This document shows positions 32,105 to 43,382 of a stretch of 64,000 nt of DNA, piece after piece. The stretch comes from Pseudo-nitzschia pungens. Its lineage: Eukaryota; Bacillariophyta; Bacillariophyceae; Bacillariales; Bacillariaceae. Made by a program: the position numbers and the translations under genes. Location: contig CM074762.1 in assembly GCA_037355855.1 (NCBI GenBank), positions 2,046,001-2,110,000 on the forward strand, written 5' to 3'. How positions within the stretch are numbered: position 1 is the first letter of the stretch; every line of letters begins with the position of its first letter. Below the pieces are notes generated by a model. The model worked only from the letters and a program-made list of their open reading frames with translations. It did no database searches and was not told the origin of the DNA.

Positions 32105-32735
32105 TTACAGAATGCTATCCTCCCCGATGGTTTCAATGAACCCTCCCCATCTTCCGTCCGACACGCTCTCCTTTTTCTTGACAATCGACAGCGTGATCAG
32201 CGGCGTTCGATCGTATCCTTCCTGGATTTGGTAGGTGGCCGATTCCGGCACGCATTCTCCGCGGAGGACGCAACTCCAGACGGCGTATCCAAACACCGTC
32301 ACGGTGCACGTCGTCTCGGAGAAGGCCAGGTCCATAGCCGCTACCGGCTGACCGCGCAATCCCTCGATGGAAAGGGTGACGTCGATAGGCATCCCCGGAT
32401 TCTTCCCAGAGACATCCCTCGTCATCCACGGACTCGACCCGCGAAGTGCTCTGGTATCCGCTCGTCGTGACCTTAAAATCGCCAAAGAGCTCGGTGGGGA
32501 TCGGTTTGTCCAAATCTTCCATGGTCAAACCGAGATCACTCACGTCGATGCTGCTCACCGGTGCACTCTCGGGGTTGGCCGAACTGCTGCCGCCGGCGAG
32601 GGTGATACCACAGCGGGTTTGGTGGGTCGACCGAGATGGAGAGAAGGCCACGACCAATCCCCATCGGAGTGAAACCATCCAAAACAGGGAGACTAGGACA
32701 GTGGTGAAGGTATGGGTAGCGCTAAACCGACTCAT
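32105..32735 (-). CDS. Plastid-type CS-domain (p23/NudC-like) protein, interrupted by one +1 frame change
   Basis: The start ATG is at 32735. Signal region (LVSLFWMVSLRWGLVVA) then FSPSRS, a plastid presequence pattern. An acidic linker (SSIDVSDLGLTMEDLDKPIP) leads to the CS domain opening GCLWEESG. The frame then changes by +1 between about 32380 and 32400 and continues IDVTLSIEGLRGQP, TCTVTVFGYAVWSCVL, ITLSIVKKKESVSDGRWGGF and ends DSIL. Without the change the frame runs into an Arg-rich tail unlike any CS protein. Skipping one base (for example one C of the C4 run at 32393-32396) gives 209 residues. CS domains act as co-chaperones or interaction modules. It may be a decayed gene, an assembly error or a recoded gene. 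Confidence 0.65.
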
Positions 32736-34056
32736 CGCTGCTGTTGTGTTCTGTTCTGTTGTTCTGTTCGTTTGTTGTCGTTCGGATTGGATTACGACTA
32801 TCTGTCAAACAACCACAACACAATGGAATCATTATTCTGGCAACCATCCGATATCCTAGTAAGAACGAGGAACAATGTTACGAGGCGCGAAGGTACGAAA
32901 CCTCAACCTCTATCATCACAAACCACGTAATACAGTAATGAAAACGAAGTGAGGTTGCATGATGTGATATTTTTCTCGGGTTTTGGTGAAGCTGACTGAG
33001 TCACTAAAAGAGGTCCAGTATGTATTTAGCTAGCATAAGAAGAGTATGCAGTTCTGGTTGGTAGAGTACGTATGGCTCGCAATTGATAGTTAACAGTCTG
33101 TCTTTTGTTTCACCACGTGAAACTCTTCCCGAATGGAAACATGCTGCTGAAACTGGTGTAATCGTAAGGCTTAGCCACAAAGGAAAAGATGATGATTACA
33201 GGGAACAGAATGGCGTCTCATTGAAAAAAAAAACAAGATTAAAAAATTAATTAAGGTTTACTTCCTCCTCTCTTTGGTAGAAAAGGCGCTTTCGTTGGTT
33301 GTAATATTATTAGAAGAAAAGGCCTTTCGTTGACTGTATTTCAACTCACATACCGGTACATGACCATCAGCGGAAGGGTATCTTTTAATCCTTTGTACCA
33401 TGATCGAAGAAAAGCAATAGACAATACTGGTAATATGACGCAGTAACGTGAAAGTAATGGAAGTAATTGATAGATAATAATATGATATCTAAATGATGCT
33501 TCTACCTAAGAATTTCAACGACCATCATTCTATATTGCCGCATTGGGCTTCGCTCCAACTATGGCGACAACTTTTGTTTCTTTCCGCTGCAGTCAAATCA
33601 CGGCCTCGGTAGTAGTACCGCAGGGTCGCAACTGCTCACCATGCAACTAGCGAATACAATTGCACTCGCCATTCAAGTTGCGGTAGTTCGGTAGAATTAC
33701 CAGCAGATTGCACAAAATCTAGTTTCTCGAAAACAATACGTAGTTTTTTGTTTTCTCTGTCCAGTCGTTCGTTCCTGTAGCTTTGGTGCTCTGTGCAAGT
33801 GTGTATTCAGGTCATCATCGATTTACTCAATGATGACATCGTTGCTCTTGCACTTCGGCATTCCATTTACATCATTCGCTTGGCGTCTTGTTCCGTACGG
33901 GATGCTGCAACTCATGCATTTCGCGACGCCTGAATGTCTCATTCATTTCGGCGCGCCAGTACACATTGGCTTGGCACGAATTGTGCTTTCTTTGAAATTC
34001 AATTCCAAACTAATTCTGTGCGTTTGCGAACGTGTCTCATCCCGCATGAGTAGAAT
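32736..34056. other. Intergenic, no gene seen
   Basis: AT-rich DNA with short frames only (for example 33830-34246 plus, which overlaps the true 3' end of the next gene antisense). TACCGGTA-type words near 33352. Confidence 0.5.
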
Positions 34057-35854
34057 TCAGCTGGACATGATATTCTTCTTGTCAAAGTTGCAAAGAAAGT
34101 CGCATCGATTTGTATTGTACATGGATCCGTCAAACGTAGGGCGCAGGGGAGTGTTTTCGGCCGGGAGTTCCATCCTCATCTTTTGCGCCATTCGTGCTGC
34201 CTTGCGCCGCTTCCGAATGCCGGTCAAGAGCTGGGTGATTTTGTGACGAAGCACGTTTTCGTCTGTGATTTCCTGTGTACCACAAGTTTACCTTGTCGTA
34301 TTCCATGTACACAAAATTGCGCAAGCGACCCTCCTCGATTATGTAATCGTTGTATCTGTCTCCTTTCAGCGCAAAATTCTTCGGACGAGTCTCGCGTTCG
34401 AATTCCTTCTCTTCAATGAGATCCCGAAACTCGATGTTGCCGGGATGATCCCAAGCCATTGCCTTGTTGCCAAACAATATACAGTTCACTTCGGGACATT
34501 CGACACCGCAGATTTCTCCATTGTCCGCATCTTCGTCCAATTCGGATTCCGTTTCGAGTTTCTTCCGGTAGTTATCAATGGCCGTTCGAACCTTGACAAA
34601 TCGAGCCCAGTTCTTGGTTTTGACCATGGACGTATAGGTTCGCGGAATGTCCTTGACATTGATGCCATAGCTGGAAAGTTCGTAATCGACTTCGACCGGA
34701 GAACCGGTATGAACCCGGCACACTCGTCGGCCCTCGGCTCCAATGAGTACCAAACACAACGATCGCACCATGTTCATGATAGGTAGATTCGGTATGCAGA
34801 AATGAATAGCGGTAAATCTCAATGGCAGCGTGTTGATGGCTTGATTGAGTTTCTTGGCGGATTGTTTGGCCATGCTGGATTCTTCGAAGGAAGGGAATAT
34901 CAACACAACGACTCCCTTTATTTGAGTGGTAACATCTTCCGCCAAAACGCTCCAAGTCAAGTATATTATCAGTCGAAAGGCCGCAAAGTATTCTTCGGGT
35001 GTATTCGCATCGTGCCGACCAATGAATACAAAAACCCTCCTCCCAATCCGATCGCGGGAGGGTAGCACCTGAATATTGCCGTCGCGAAGGAATTTGTGTT
35101 CCAAGGCGGTAAGATCACTGGCGTACAGTTGTCTTCGAAAGATCTTTTCACCAAAGTACTTCATGAGTAGGTCCAAACAATCGCAATAACGCACAGCGGC
35201 CTTCCGGGGATTGAATCGATCGGCTCGCAAAAACTTCAGTCTAAACTCTGGGGTACAAATGTATTTACTCTTCAACTCGAGGCCTCTTCGGTATCCACGG
35301 TAGGTGATTCTTCGACGATCGTTATTGTTGCCATTGTTGCCATTGTTTTCTGAAATAATTGACCCCGGAGGAACCAGTTCGTCAAGGACGGTTTGCATCT
35401 CCTTCAATGCCTGGGCAGTCTTTTCCGGGCATTCTTTGCTTTTTTCGTTCCAACCGAGACTGATTTCACGGTGTCGAGCCTGGCTTTCGAATTCCACGCC
35501 GTGCAATTCGTTGATTGCAGCTTCCCGTTCTTCGGGCTTCATTTCGTACAATTCCCTTTCCAAGACTTTCTCCATAAGGCTTGGATTTTCCAGGACATCA
35601 TCCATAACCTCGTCCGACAATCCGTCCGACACCGAATAAGATGTCGTTGATAGGGTAGACCGACGAGAAAACCCGGCCATCCCTCCGAACACTTTCTTAC
35701 GGAATCTTTCATCGATTCCCCCCTCGTTGCTGTCGCCGTCGTTCATGTCTGTAAAAGTGTCCGTGTCCGTATCCATGTCTGCAAGCATCATCTCGTCATC
35801 TACAAAGGAATCGCCGCGTTTGCTATCCACCGTTCCAAGGGACAAATCCATCAT
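34057..35854 (-). CDS. CRAL-TRIO (Sec14-like) protein with C-terminal DUF6824 domain, one +1 frame change near the end
   Basis: 598 residues if one base is skipped. An acidic N-terminus of about 110 residues, then a CRAL-TRIO N lobe (FRLKFLRADRFNPRKAAVRY) and lipid-binding lobe: RDGNIQVLPSRDRIGRRVFV, IKGVVVLIFPSFEESS, INTLPLRFTAIHFCIPNLP and the CRVHTGSPVEVDYELSSYGI region. A DUF6824 domain follows: VNCILFGNKAMAWDHPGNIE, FRDLIEEKEF, then NFVYMEYDKVNLWYT. After WYT the frame reads NHRRKRASSQNHPALD, which is not domain-like; +1 gives EITDENVLRHKITQLLTGIR and RKRRKAARMAQK, the expected domain end, stopping at 34057. The unshifted stop is at 34130. CRAL-TRIO domains bind phosphoinositides or retinoid-like lipids. 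The shift lies between about 34255 and 34300. Confidence 0.8.
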
Positions 35855-37839
35855 CGTATCGCAACGGTTCTATCGCGTATCGCGAGGTCTGCCTGACTCG
35901 TTCGCTTCGAATGTGATGGATTATTAAATTTGAAAAATGATAATGTCACTCAACAACTTTCGACATTCGACACTTTAAAAGATTGCGATAGCACTTCGTG
36001 ATGAATTATTAACTTTATCGCAGTGAAGGAATGAACGGCTCTGTTGGGTAAATCTTAAGACCTTACCATATTATGATCCAATGATGTTCTTCTTGCCATT
36101 GTGAAATTAAAATGTAACCCGTGGTTGTTACGATTTTCCGTAGTTGCCATAGCAGGTACGAACGTAATTTTTACGTGTAATGGTGTCGAATCATCAAAAT
36201 CATGCTGTCTCTTTTTTCTTTCTGCAACATACGGTAATTACCGTGTGGAAATACGTAAGCAACCGGTATCAGAATTACCTTCATAAAACCTTGGCGAACA
36301 AATTGATATGCCCGAATAGCGAAGTCATCGTTGTATGTCACTACGCCTAGAAAGTTAGCGAACAACTTCCAAATGACAAACTTTCGAAATGCTTCCTCCG
36401 TTTTAAAACAGAATTTTTTGTTAATTGTTGTTGATAGTAAAAAATGAGAGAATGTAATAAAACAGTTTTGTACAATACTTTATTTTTAAAGAGGTTCTTG
36501 ACCTTCTTAGCATGCTTGCACGGTACTACAATAGAGAACCATGCTGTTCATTTCAAAACGGTTTCTGGTTTCTATTCTCTTTTCATCAAAACGCTTTCGA
36601 GAGGCGGACGGTTCTCCAGTCCCATCATTCCGTAACAGCCCAGGCTGCCACTTTCGAATCTTTGACATTCCATGGTCCATATTATGATGGTACCCTTACT
36701 CTTACATAACGTACGCTGTTCACTTCAAAACGGTTTCTAGTGTTTTTTAAACGCTTTTCGAGAGACGGACGGTTCTCCAGTCCCATCATTCCGTAACAGC
36801 CCAGGCTGCTACTTTTGAATCTTTGAGAATCTTTGACATTCCATGGTCCATATCAGTAGTCTTACGTACGCTGTTCACTTCAAAACGGTTTCTAGAGTTC
36901 TAAAACGCTTTTCGAGAGGCGGACGCTTCTCCAGTCCCATCATTCCGTAACAGCCCAGGCTGCTACTTCAATGTTTGATATTCCATGGTCCATATGAGTA
37001 AGGTCACGTAACTTAACCCGAGCGACAACAATGTTTCGACGCAGAACATAATCTATGAAATTAGAATGAAAGAAGCCAAAAGAGCGTCCCTTTTGACTCG
37101 CCGAAGATGCAACTGAATTACAACGACAGGTACAATACTAAACAAATTCAGTAATGCTTTACGCAGAAGCAATTGCCTAGCTGAAAGGCATGTTTACACC
37201 GGTTAATACGGTACGGCAGCAGAAAAGTCCGACTTTTCGTGAGATATTCGTATTATTCATGCATCGTGCAAGTGATGGTCGAAAAGAGCAGCATTGATCG
37301 AGTTTAATTGAGGGAGTCCAGTAATGTACACTCTGAGCTATCTGCCATCATAAAGTTGCCAATGATTCAACCTCTGTTGATTAGGTACTCGTTCGTTATC
37401 AATAGAAATCAATCACAGGGTGACTGCTGATCACATACAGCCTCCACTGCAAGGTGCCACTGAATTGGAGATCATTCTGTGCTACACCAATGAAATAACC
37501 AGAAATGAAATTTTACTTTGGATGATCCATTGATTCGTGCTTCCTTGAGATGTCTTGGTGTATCGGAAATTTGGAATTTCATCGACGTATATGCCAAAAA
37601 ATGGAAAACTTGTATCGAGTCTCTCCACATTATTGTTTGCTCGCAGTTTGTAAAGCTCCCATCCCAAATTGCACAAATCGTTTGCAGAAATTCAAAATCA
37701 ATCTTCCTTGGAATGCAAACATTACATGGTGCTTTCTCGATCGAATAGTATTCTTCGTCACACCTTATCATAAGTGTATTCACTAGGCAGATTTTCGGCA
37801 TAACCAAAATTGTTTCTTCGTTAAAAAACCAAACTTCCG
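35855..37839. other. Intergenic region with tandem repeat
   Basis: Holds the three-copy tandem repeat at 36541-37008. The remainder is AT-rich with no supported gene; a 123-codon frame at 37472-37843 (minus) overlaps the end of the next gene and I do not call it. Confidence 0.5.
36541..37008. repeat. Three-copy tandem repeat, period about 155-172 bp
   Basis: Copies start at 36541, 36713 and 36868 with (A/C)TGCTGTTCA or ACGCTGTTCA. Each contains ACGGTTTCT, CTTTTCGAGAG(A/G)CGGACG, TTCTCCAGTCCCATCATTCC, GTAACAGCCCAGGCTGC and ATTCCATGGTCCATAT in the same order. Copies 2 and 3 are closest; copy 1 has an insertion near its start. Confidence 0.9.
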
Positions 37840-40353
37840 TCACTCTTCATATTCAACGTTGTCACGCTCTTCTGGATCGGGTTGTTGCCTAGTTTGTGGC
37901 AGCGGCGGCACCGATTGAGGAACATGGGATTCGCGCGGAGGCGCTTTTATTTGGGTTCCGGCCGTGTTTTTCTTTTCACTCTGTCGAATCCTGCAAGCGA
38001 GCTGTTCGACTTGTTCTTTGTTGACGAAGTGGTCCATAGATAAGCCCGTCTTTTTCTTTGCCGAGTTCTCGATGGTTGCGTACTTCTGCCAGTGTCACAG
38101 CAACTTGATGCTTCTTCTCTTGGAGCTCGAACAATGTCTGTGCCATCAAGGAGACACATTCATTCTTCATCCTATCAACGTTCCCCGTTCTGGGTTTGTT
38201 GCACATCTGAATTTGATGTACGCGGACAAGCTGCAGTTATCTTTGCTTCTACATTCATAACAACATTTTCGTCATAGTCACCGTAGTCATCATTTATGTC
38301 GATGGGTTGTGTCTTTGTTCCGGTTGACGGTTTATCTTTGCTGATTCGCCCTTGCCGAACTTGGGCCATGATTCTCCGTTGTCTGAATACTTTCTTGTGT
38401 GTCGTCCACTCGTTCCAAAATGGAACCAGTCATCCTCATCAACATCTTATTGGGCATTGCTTTCCCACTTACGAGAACTTCTATTGAATTTGAGGAATCT
38501 AGCCATCTTGCCCCCTGATTGCAGAAATAACGGATTGGCATACTCGGCGTCTTTTTTCGTCCGAATCGCACGCTCGGTATCTACTCTTGTTGCACTTTAT
38601 CAAAGAACGGTAGGCTTGGTTGCCAGGATGTTTCGAGGCTTCATTCGATAAGACGCCAAAAAGGACATCCATCTCGAGGGGAATTAGAGGAGCAGCAGCA
38701 GTAGCGGCGTGCTTGGTAACTTTTTGAATAGCATTGATTTGTTCCTGTTGCTTCTTTGCAACATGGCGCTTGAGACTTCCTCGCGCTTCGTGAATTGCAC
38801 GCAAAGTTTTCTCAAATGCCTCTTCCGGTGAAAGTGCTCTCCACATAATCTTGTTTTTGTCTATCTTGTCGAATCCTGCCGCCTCTAGGAATCTGCCACT
38901 ACGATCCTCCATTATCGCGTTTACAATCGAACTACTCGCAATCCTCAGTTTCACCTCGTCCCACTGTAGGACGCACGGATCTTGCATCGCGGCTACAACC
39001 ATTTCGCGAAAAACTGCGTTCCCAGGATGACTTTTCTCGCTCTTTGCCCATAATACATCTTCCAATTTCGGAACGATCGGTAACGCGTTTTCAACTGGAC
39101 TTCCATACGAAGTGTCGCGATGCAAACCAACCATCACCATGCCCCCTTTTTGTTCCTTTCTGAAAATATCCGTTATGATATTTATGGTCCACGCGATAGC
39201 GTCAGCATTTCCTACATCATGCCAAACGTGTTTCAATAGGGTGCCATCCTCTAATTCAAAGGGTCGTTTTTCCAGGAACCGCCCACTGCGATCGCGAATT
39301 TCTGCCACAACGATTTGCGCAATGTGTTTGAGGATGTCGCCACCATTTCCAGTACACGAGTCGAAGAGTTGCCGGTTTTCCAAAATCAATTTCTCGAACT
39401 CGATGTTCCCTCTGTTATTATTCCACGTTGCGGAGTCAGTACCCCTTACTATAACATCGCATTCGGTGATTCTCTGAAGTTTCACGGGGCGGGCTCTCTC
39501 AACGTGCCCTTCTTGATCAATTTTTTTTTGGTCCGGCAATGGGCACATGTTGTCGTCGTTGTTGCTGTACGGAACTCTGCTGTTGGGGAGAAGCGATGCC
39601 TTGCTGTTCCCATTCCCGTTGTTTTTGTATCATCAAAATTTTTTCCTCTATATCTTGTGTTTCCAGCGTAACCCGTTCTAAGTTGCATTCCGATGCCTGT
39701 TGCATGGCCGAAAAACAGTTCCTCCCGACCGAGTGAGCGTCCGAGGGGAGTGCACTTGTCCTTCCCGGTGCACATATAGCTTGCATGATCCGATTATGCT
39801 TTTGACGCAACATCAGTTCGTTCCGTAATAGTTCTTCCTCTTTATTTAACTGATCAATAGCCCGTCTCTTTCGCTCGTCGCCTAGAGCCGTGAGCATTGT
39901 TGTATCGCCGCCGTGACCGTTGATGCTAATCATATTCCCGATATTTGTGATATTGGTTATGTTGTTGTTTGTGTTCTCTTCAAGGTTGTTGTTCTTCTTA
40001 AAAGTAGTCGTTGTTTCGTCGCCTGCTAGACGCTCCGTCGTTCTGAGAATTGCCTCCGAACTATTTAGAATACGCAAATCATTCTCGTTTGAGTCGCAAT
40101 ATTCCAGGAACCTGCCGCCCTTTTCCCAGATGGTCTTGACAATCGATTCCACGATTGTTTCTTTCACAGTGGCATGCTTGTTGTTCGTATATCTTACTTC
40201 GAAGATCTCGACTAATTTGTCAAACATAACATTGCCAGGATGATTCGGAAGAGTCTTCCCACTCGCAGTGAAGACAACGTCTGATACTCGAGGAACCGGG
40301 TTCTCGGAGGGTGCAAGTAGATTTTGCCAGGGTTTGGTGTACGGTGAAGTCAT
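37840..40353 (-). CDS. Protein with four tandem DUF6824 domains, interrupted by six +1 frame changes
   Basis: The start ATG is at 40353 (MTSPYTKPWQNLLAPSENPV). Domain 1: DVVFTASGKTLPNHPGNVMF to GGRFLEYC. A Gln/Asn/Thr linker with a helix (AIDQLNKEEELLRNELMLRQ) follows. Domain 2: NRGNIEF to RSGRFLEKR. Domain 3: KSHPGNAVFREM to RSGRFLEAA. Domain 4: MDVLFGVLSNEASKHPGNQA to G/RFLKFNRSSRKWESN. A charged C-terminal region (MAQVRQGRISKD, DYGDYDENVV, LMAQTLFELQEKKHQVAVTL) follows. Frames change near 39520-39548, at 38501, about 38445-38462, about 38337-38371, about 38172-38190 and about 37970-38035, always +1. The second is fixed by GRFL: GGC, TAG skipped to AGA. Skipping six bases gives 835 residues in one chain. 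The domain is common in diatoms and of unknown function. Confidence 0.7.
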
Positions 40354-41080
40354 TATTTCATATTGCACTGTGCTATTGAATTACTGTATAGCACACACTA
40401 AACTGGATGCCGTGCCAAATTTCTCTGTCACGGCGCTTTTCCGTGTTGCTGCTGTAGGTGAGCAGGTGAGCACAACTTTATTCGTTCGTTTCAATCCAAT
40501 TCAATGATTACGAATCTAACGATGCTGTCAGAGCCACAACAGTATCCATTCGTGGTTAAGCTCCTGGTAGGTATTGGCGTCGAAACTGTTGTACCTGTCC
40601 ACGATGTTGATGCCATAGATGATGAATTGTCCTACAGTAAATTAATGTGGCGATCTTCGATCTTGACGGAACGAGGAAAAAAATTCAACTGCTTGTACCC
40701 TTCACAGGTTTTACTCGATTACTCGATGCACTCTCTGTCTCTTCTGCGAGCTTGGTCGGAAGTTTAGATTATTATGCTTGTGCTGGTTTCTGTTTTGATT
40801 GCTCGGGCTGGAATTTGTAATTCGTACTTTGTAACCTTGTTCGTTCACGTTCCTTCTATCAGATCTAGTTTCCTGAATCAAAATAGATACGAAGTAACCT
40901 TACTTCGTAATTGATTGAATTCTTACTTGTGAAGTATTTCTCGAAGAATTACCTTGCTGCAATCGATTGAGACCCTAAATGGTGGAATGTCATAAAAATT
41001 ACATACCGTATTGGTGTATCAGTCAGTGGTATCATCGTAGAGAAGGTTCTTGTACGGGAAAGTGAATTTTATTTATGGTG

Positions 41081-41163
41081 CTACTACAGAATTCCTATCA
41101 GAGTAGAAATTAGTAGTCGGGGACGTAGAACCGGGAGACAGCTGATAAGACATTTTGTAGTAG
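41081..41163. mobile_element. Small inverted-repeat element (MITE-like), copy 2
   Basis: Opposite orientation to the copy at 6259. Terminal arms are CTACTACAGAATTCCTATCAG-like (left) and the complement of CTACTACAAAATGTCTTATC (right). The central AGTAGAAATTAGTAGTCGGG GACGTAGAA core is shared with the first copy, but the inner CTGTCCCCGGG arm is deleted on the left. Confidence 0.75.
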
Positions 41164-42054
41164 ACAGAAAACATAATATGTCGTACGTGTTCGACAACAA
41201 TTTAGACTCGGTTTAACGCTCTATCGGTGCAACGATTCAGACTTTTTTTGTCGTTGCAAATCGCTCAATTCAGAACGAGTCTCAATGGTTAGCGAACGCG
41301 TAGTAGTAATCGTTCCGTTGCTACTATTACTACCACTACTGTTGTGGACAACTAGTATTGCTTCTCAACAACAAAAATAAGTCACAGTTGCTTCGTGCCC
41401 TTTTATTACTAGTATGTCTAGATGAATGGAGGTAACCTGGACAACAATGCGTTCTGTCGCTGAATTCGAGAATTGATTGCGAATTTCCTTGAAGTCTCGT
41501 CGTTCCACTACTAGAGTAGTAGTACCGTAGTACCGCCGGTACTCAAACATTATTTAGAGGTTCAAGGTGGTTCCTCTGTGGGATGAGGATGAGTAAGGCT
41601 TATGTGTATCAACTACTGTAAGATTACTTCATACGTAGTCGCACGAGTAATAAGGCTTAAGGTTTACTTCGCATTCGGAAATTCGAAAAAAAAAATCGAG
41701 GAGAGCGGGGCGCCCAGGATTGATTCTTCGGGAAGCATGAATGACGATATTTCTTTCTTTTTTAAAAATTTTTCATCAAAAAATTATATTTTTAATTTTG
41801 CTCAACTTTCCCCTCTCCGTGTGATCTATGCCGTGTCCCACTATTCGTGTACAAGTAACCCATTACAGTAAGCTTGCTTTGGATCGGAGAGGACCAGAGC
41901 AGACCGACTGGGATGCAACGAGACACGACGCGCTAGACGGATCGGGGTTTGTGATCGAGATTAAATAGCCGAAGCCCACGACCGATCTGCTCATCGTTGA
42001 TTGTCAAACCATTGCGCTCTGCACAGGAGCCGAACGAAATTGAAACAAGGTACT

Positions 42055-42140
42055 GAATTGAATTGAATTGAATTGAATTGAATTGAACCGAATCGAATCG
42101 AATCGAATCGATTTGAGCTGACTTGAACTGAGCTGAACTG
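42055..42140. repeat. Pentanucleotide (GAATT/GAATC)n run
   Basis: About six GAATT units, then four GAATC units, grading into CTGAACTGAGCTGAA. It lies 110 bases before the carrier ATG, probably in the leader. Similar runs precede or follow other genes at 21950, 47826 and 60283. Confidence 0.85.
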
Positions 42141-42248
42141 AACTCTATCCAGTGAAGTTGAATTTGGTTGCAGCCAACCAGCATTTCAGATCAATATCAC
42201 AGCGACGCGACATTTGGTGTGGAGGAGAACAGAACGCAATAAAGCGAC

Positions 42249-43382
42249 ATGAGCAACAATGAAACCAAACCGGTGCGTCGAACTCTCTCCACGGGGTCCC
42301 TGGAATTGAATTTCCAGGAGGAAGGGAAGCAACGTCAACAAGAAAACCGAAACCAACGCGACCACGTCCATTATATTTCGACGTTGGTTGCGGGAGTAGG
42401 AAGCGGTGCGCTATCGAGCTTTGTTTGCGCTCCGCTCGATTTGATACGAACGAGGATGCAGGTGTGGGGAGACATTCAGCGGGAACAAGAGGTGAAACGG
42501 GCTAGGCAACCAAACTCCGGGCGAAACGGTCCGACGAAATCCATCACTCCGACGGAAGCATTTCGGGTGATTCTGAAAAAGGAAGGTCCGAGGGGGATGT
42601 TTCGTGGATTGGGAGCTACCATGGTGACGGTTCCCTTGTTTTGGGGTGTCTACTTTCCCCTTTACGACGAGACCAAGCATTTGTTGCAAACCAGCCGGGT
42701 GCCCCGTGAGCACTTTGGAGTCGATCTGGCGGACTACCATCCGGGAGTTGTCCACTGCATGTCCGCAATATCCACCGGTGCCGTTGCCGACTTGATTTGC
42801 AACCCCTTGTTCGTTGTCCGAACGCGGCTGCAAACACAAGCCCTGCACGACCTGACGGGCACAACGACTCCCGGAAACGTCGCGTCCAGCGGTCGAATAT
42901 CCATGATCCAAATGGCGAGCCGGTTGCGGGCGCAAAACGGCATGTCCATTTTTTGGAGGGGCATGACGGCCAACCTCATTGGATTGTCCCATTGCGCGGT
43001 TCAGTTCCCGGCCTACGAATTTCTAAAGGGATACCTCCGCGAGCGGCGGCACCACCAGAGCGGCGATTCCGGCGATCCCCCGACCGAGAACACGGTGAGC
43101 GAATTGCTGCTGGCATCGGCACTGGCAAAAATGACCGCCAGCTTGCTCTCCTACCCGCACGAAGTCCTGCGGAGTCGGATGCACGACAGTCGGGCGTCCG
43201 TGGCACCCACGCTTTCGGGCACCGCGAAACACATCTTCCGCAACGAGGGTTTTCTGGGCTTTTACACCGGGCTGGGGGTAACGTTGCTGAGAGTCATTCC
43301 CAATTGTTGCATCACCTTTTTGTCCTATGAAATGATACTGAAGCACTCCAAGGCATATTTCGGGAACACCAACGCGAGCTAG
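42249..43382 (+). CDS. Mitochondrial carrier family protein, NAD+/folate/pyrimidine-nucleotide carrier branch
   Basis: 377 residues with three SLC25 repeats marked by PLDLIRTRMQ (62), PLFVVRTRLQ (186) and PHEVLRSRMH (303), each followed by the [DE]Gx-type second helix (GPRGMFRGLGATM, GMSIFWRGMTANL, GFLGFYTGLGVTLLRVIP). The PHEVLR third motif is typical of the NAD+, FAD/folate and pyrimidine-nucleotide carriers rather than ADP/ATP or phosphate carriers. A polar N-terminus of about 40 residues has no obvious presequence. It would exchange a nucleotide-type metabolite across the mitochondrial (or plastid/peroxisomal) inner membrane. The exact substrate is not determinable by eye. No introns or breaks. 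Confidence 0.88.
   Translation: MSNNETKPVRRTLSTGSLELNFQEEGKQRQQENRNQRDHVHYISTLVAGVGSGALSSFVCAPLDLIRTRMQVWGDIQREQEVKRARQPNSGRNGPTKSITPTEAFRVILKKEGPRGMFRGLGATMVTVPLFWGVYFPLYDETKHLLQTSRVPREHFGVDLADYHPGVVHCMSAISTGAVADLICNPLFVVRTRLQTQALHDLTGTTTPGNVASSGRISMIQMASRLRAQNGMSIFWRGMTANLIGLSHCAVQFPAYEFLKGYLRERRHHQSGDSGDPPTENTVSELLLASALAKMTASLLSYPHEVLRSRMHDSRASVAPTLSGTAKHIFRNEGFLGFYTGLGVTLLRVIPNCCITFLSYEMILKHSKAYFGNTNAS

Larger units (their letters stand above)
40354..42248. other. Divergent intergenic region
   Basis: It contains copy 2 of the MITE-like element (41081-41163), several CGTAC/GTAAGG words near 40880-40930 and 41520-41660, and the (GAATT/GAATC)n run before the carrier gene. No gene seen. Confidence 0.5.

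Noticed and set aside
36541..37008. CRISPR array
   Set aside because: Three long units with no regular short repeat/spacer pattern in a eukaryotic context; it is an ordinary tandem duplication.
37472..37843. 123-codon minus-strand frame
   Set aside because: No protein-like features beyond length in AT-rich DNA; it overlaps the end of the DUF6824 gene.
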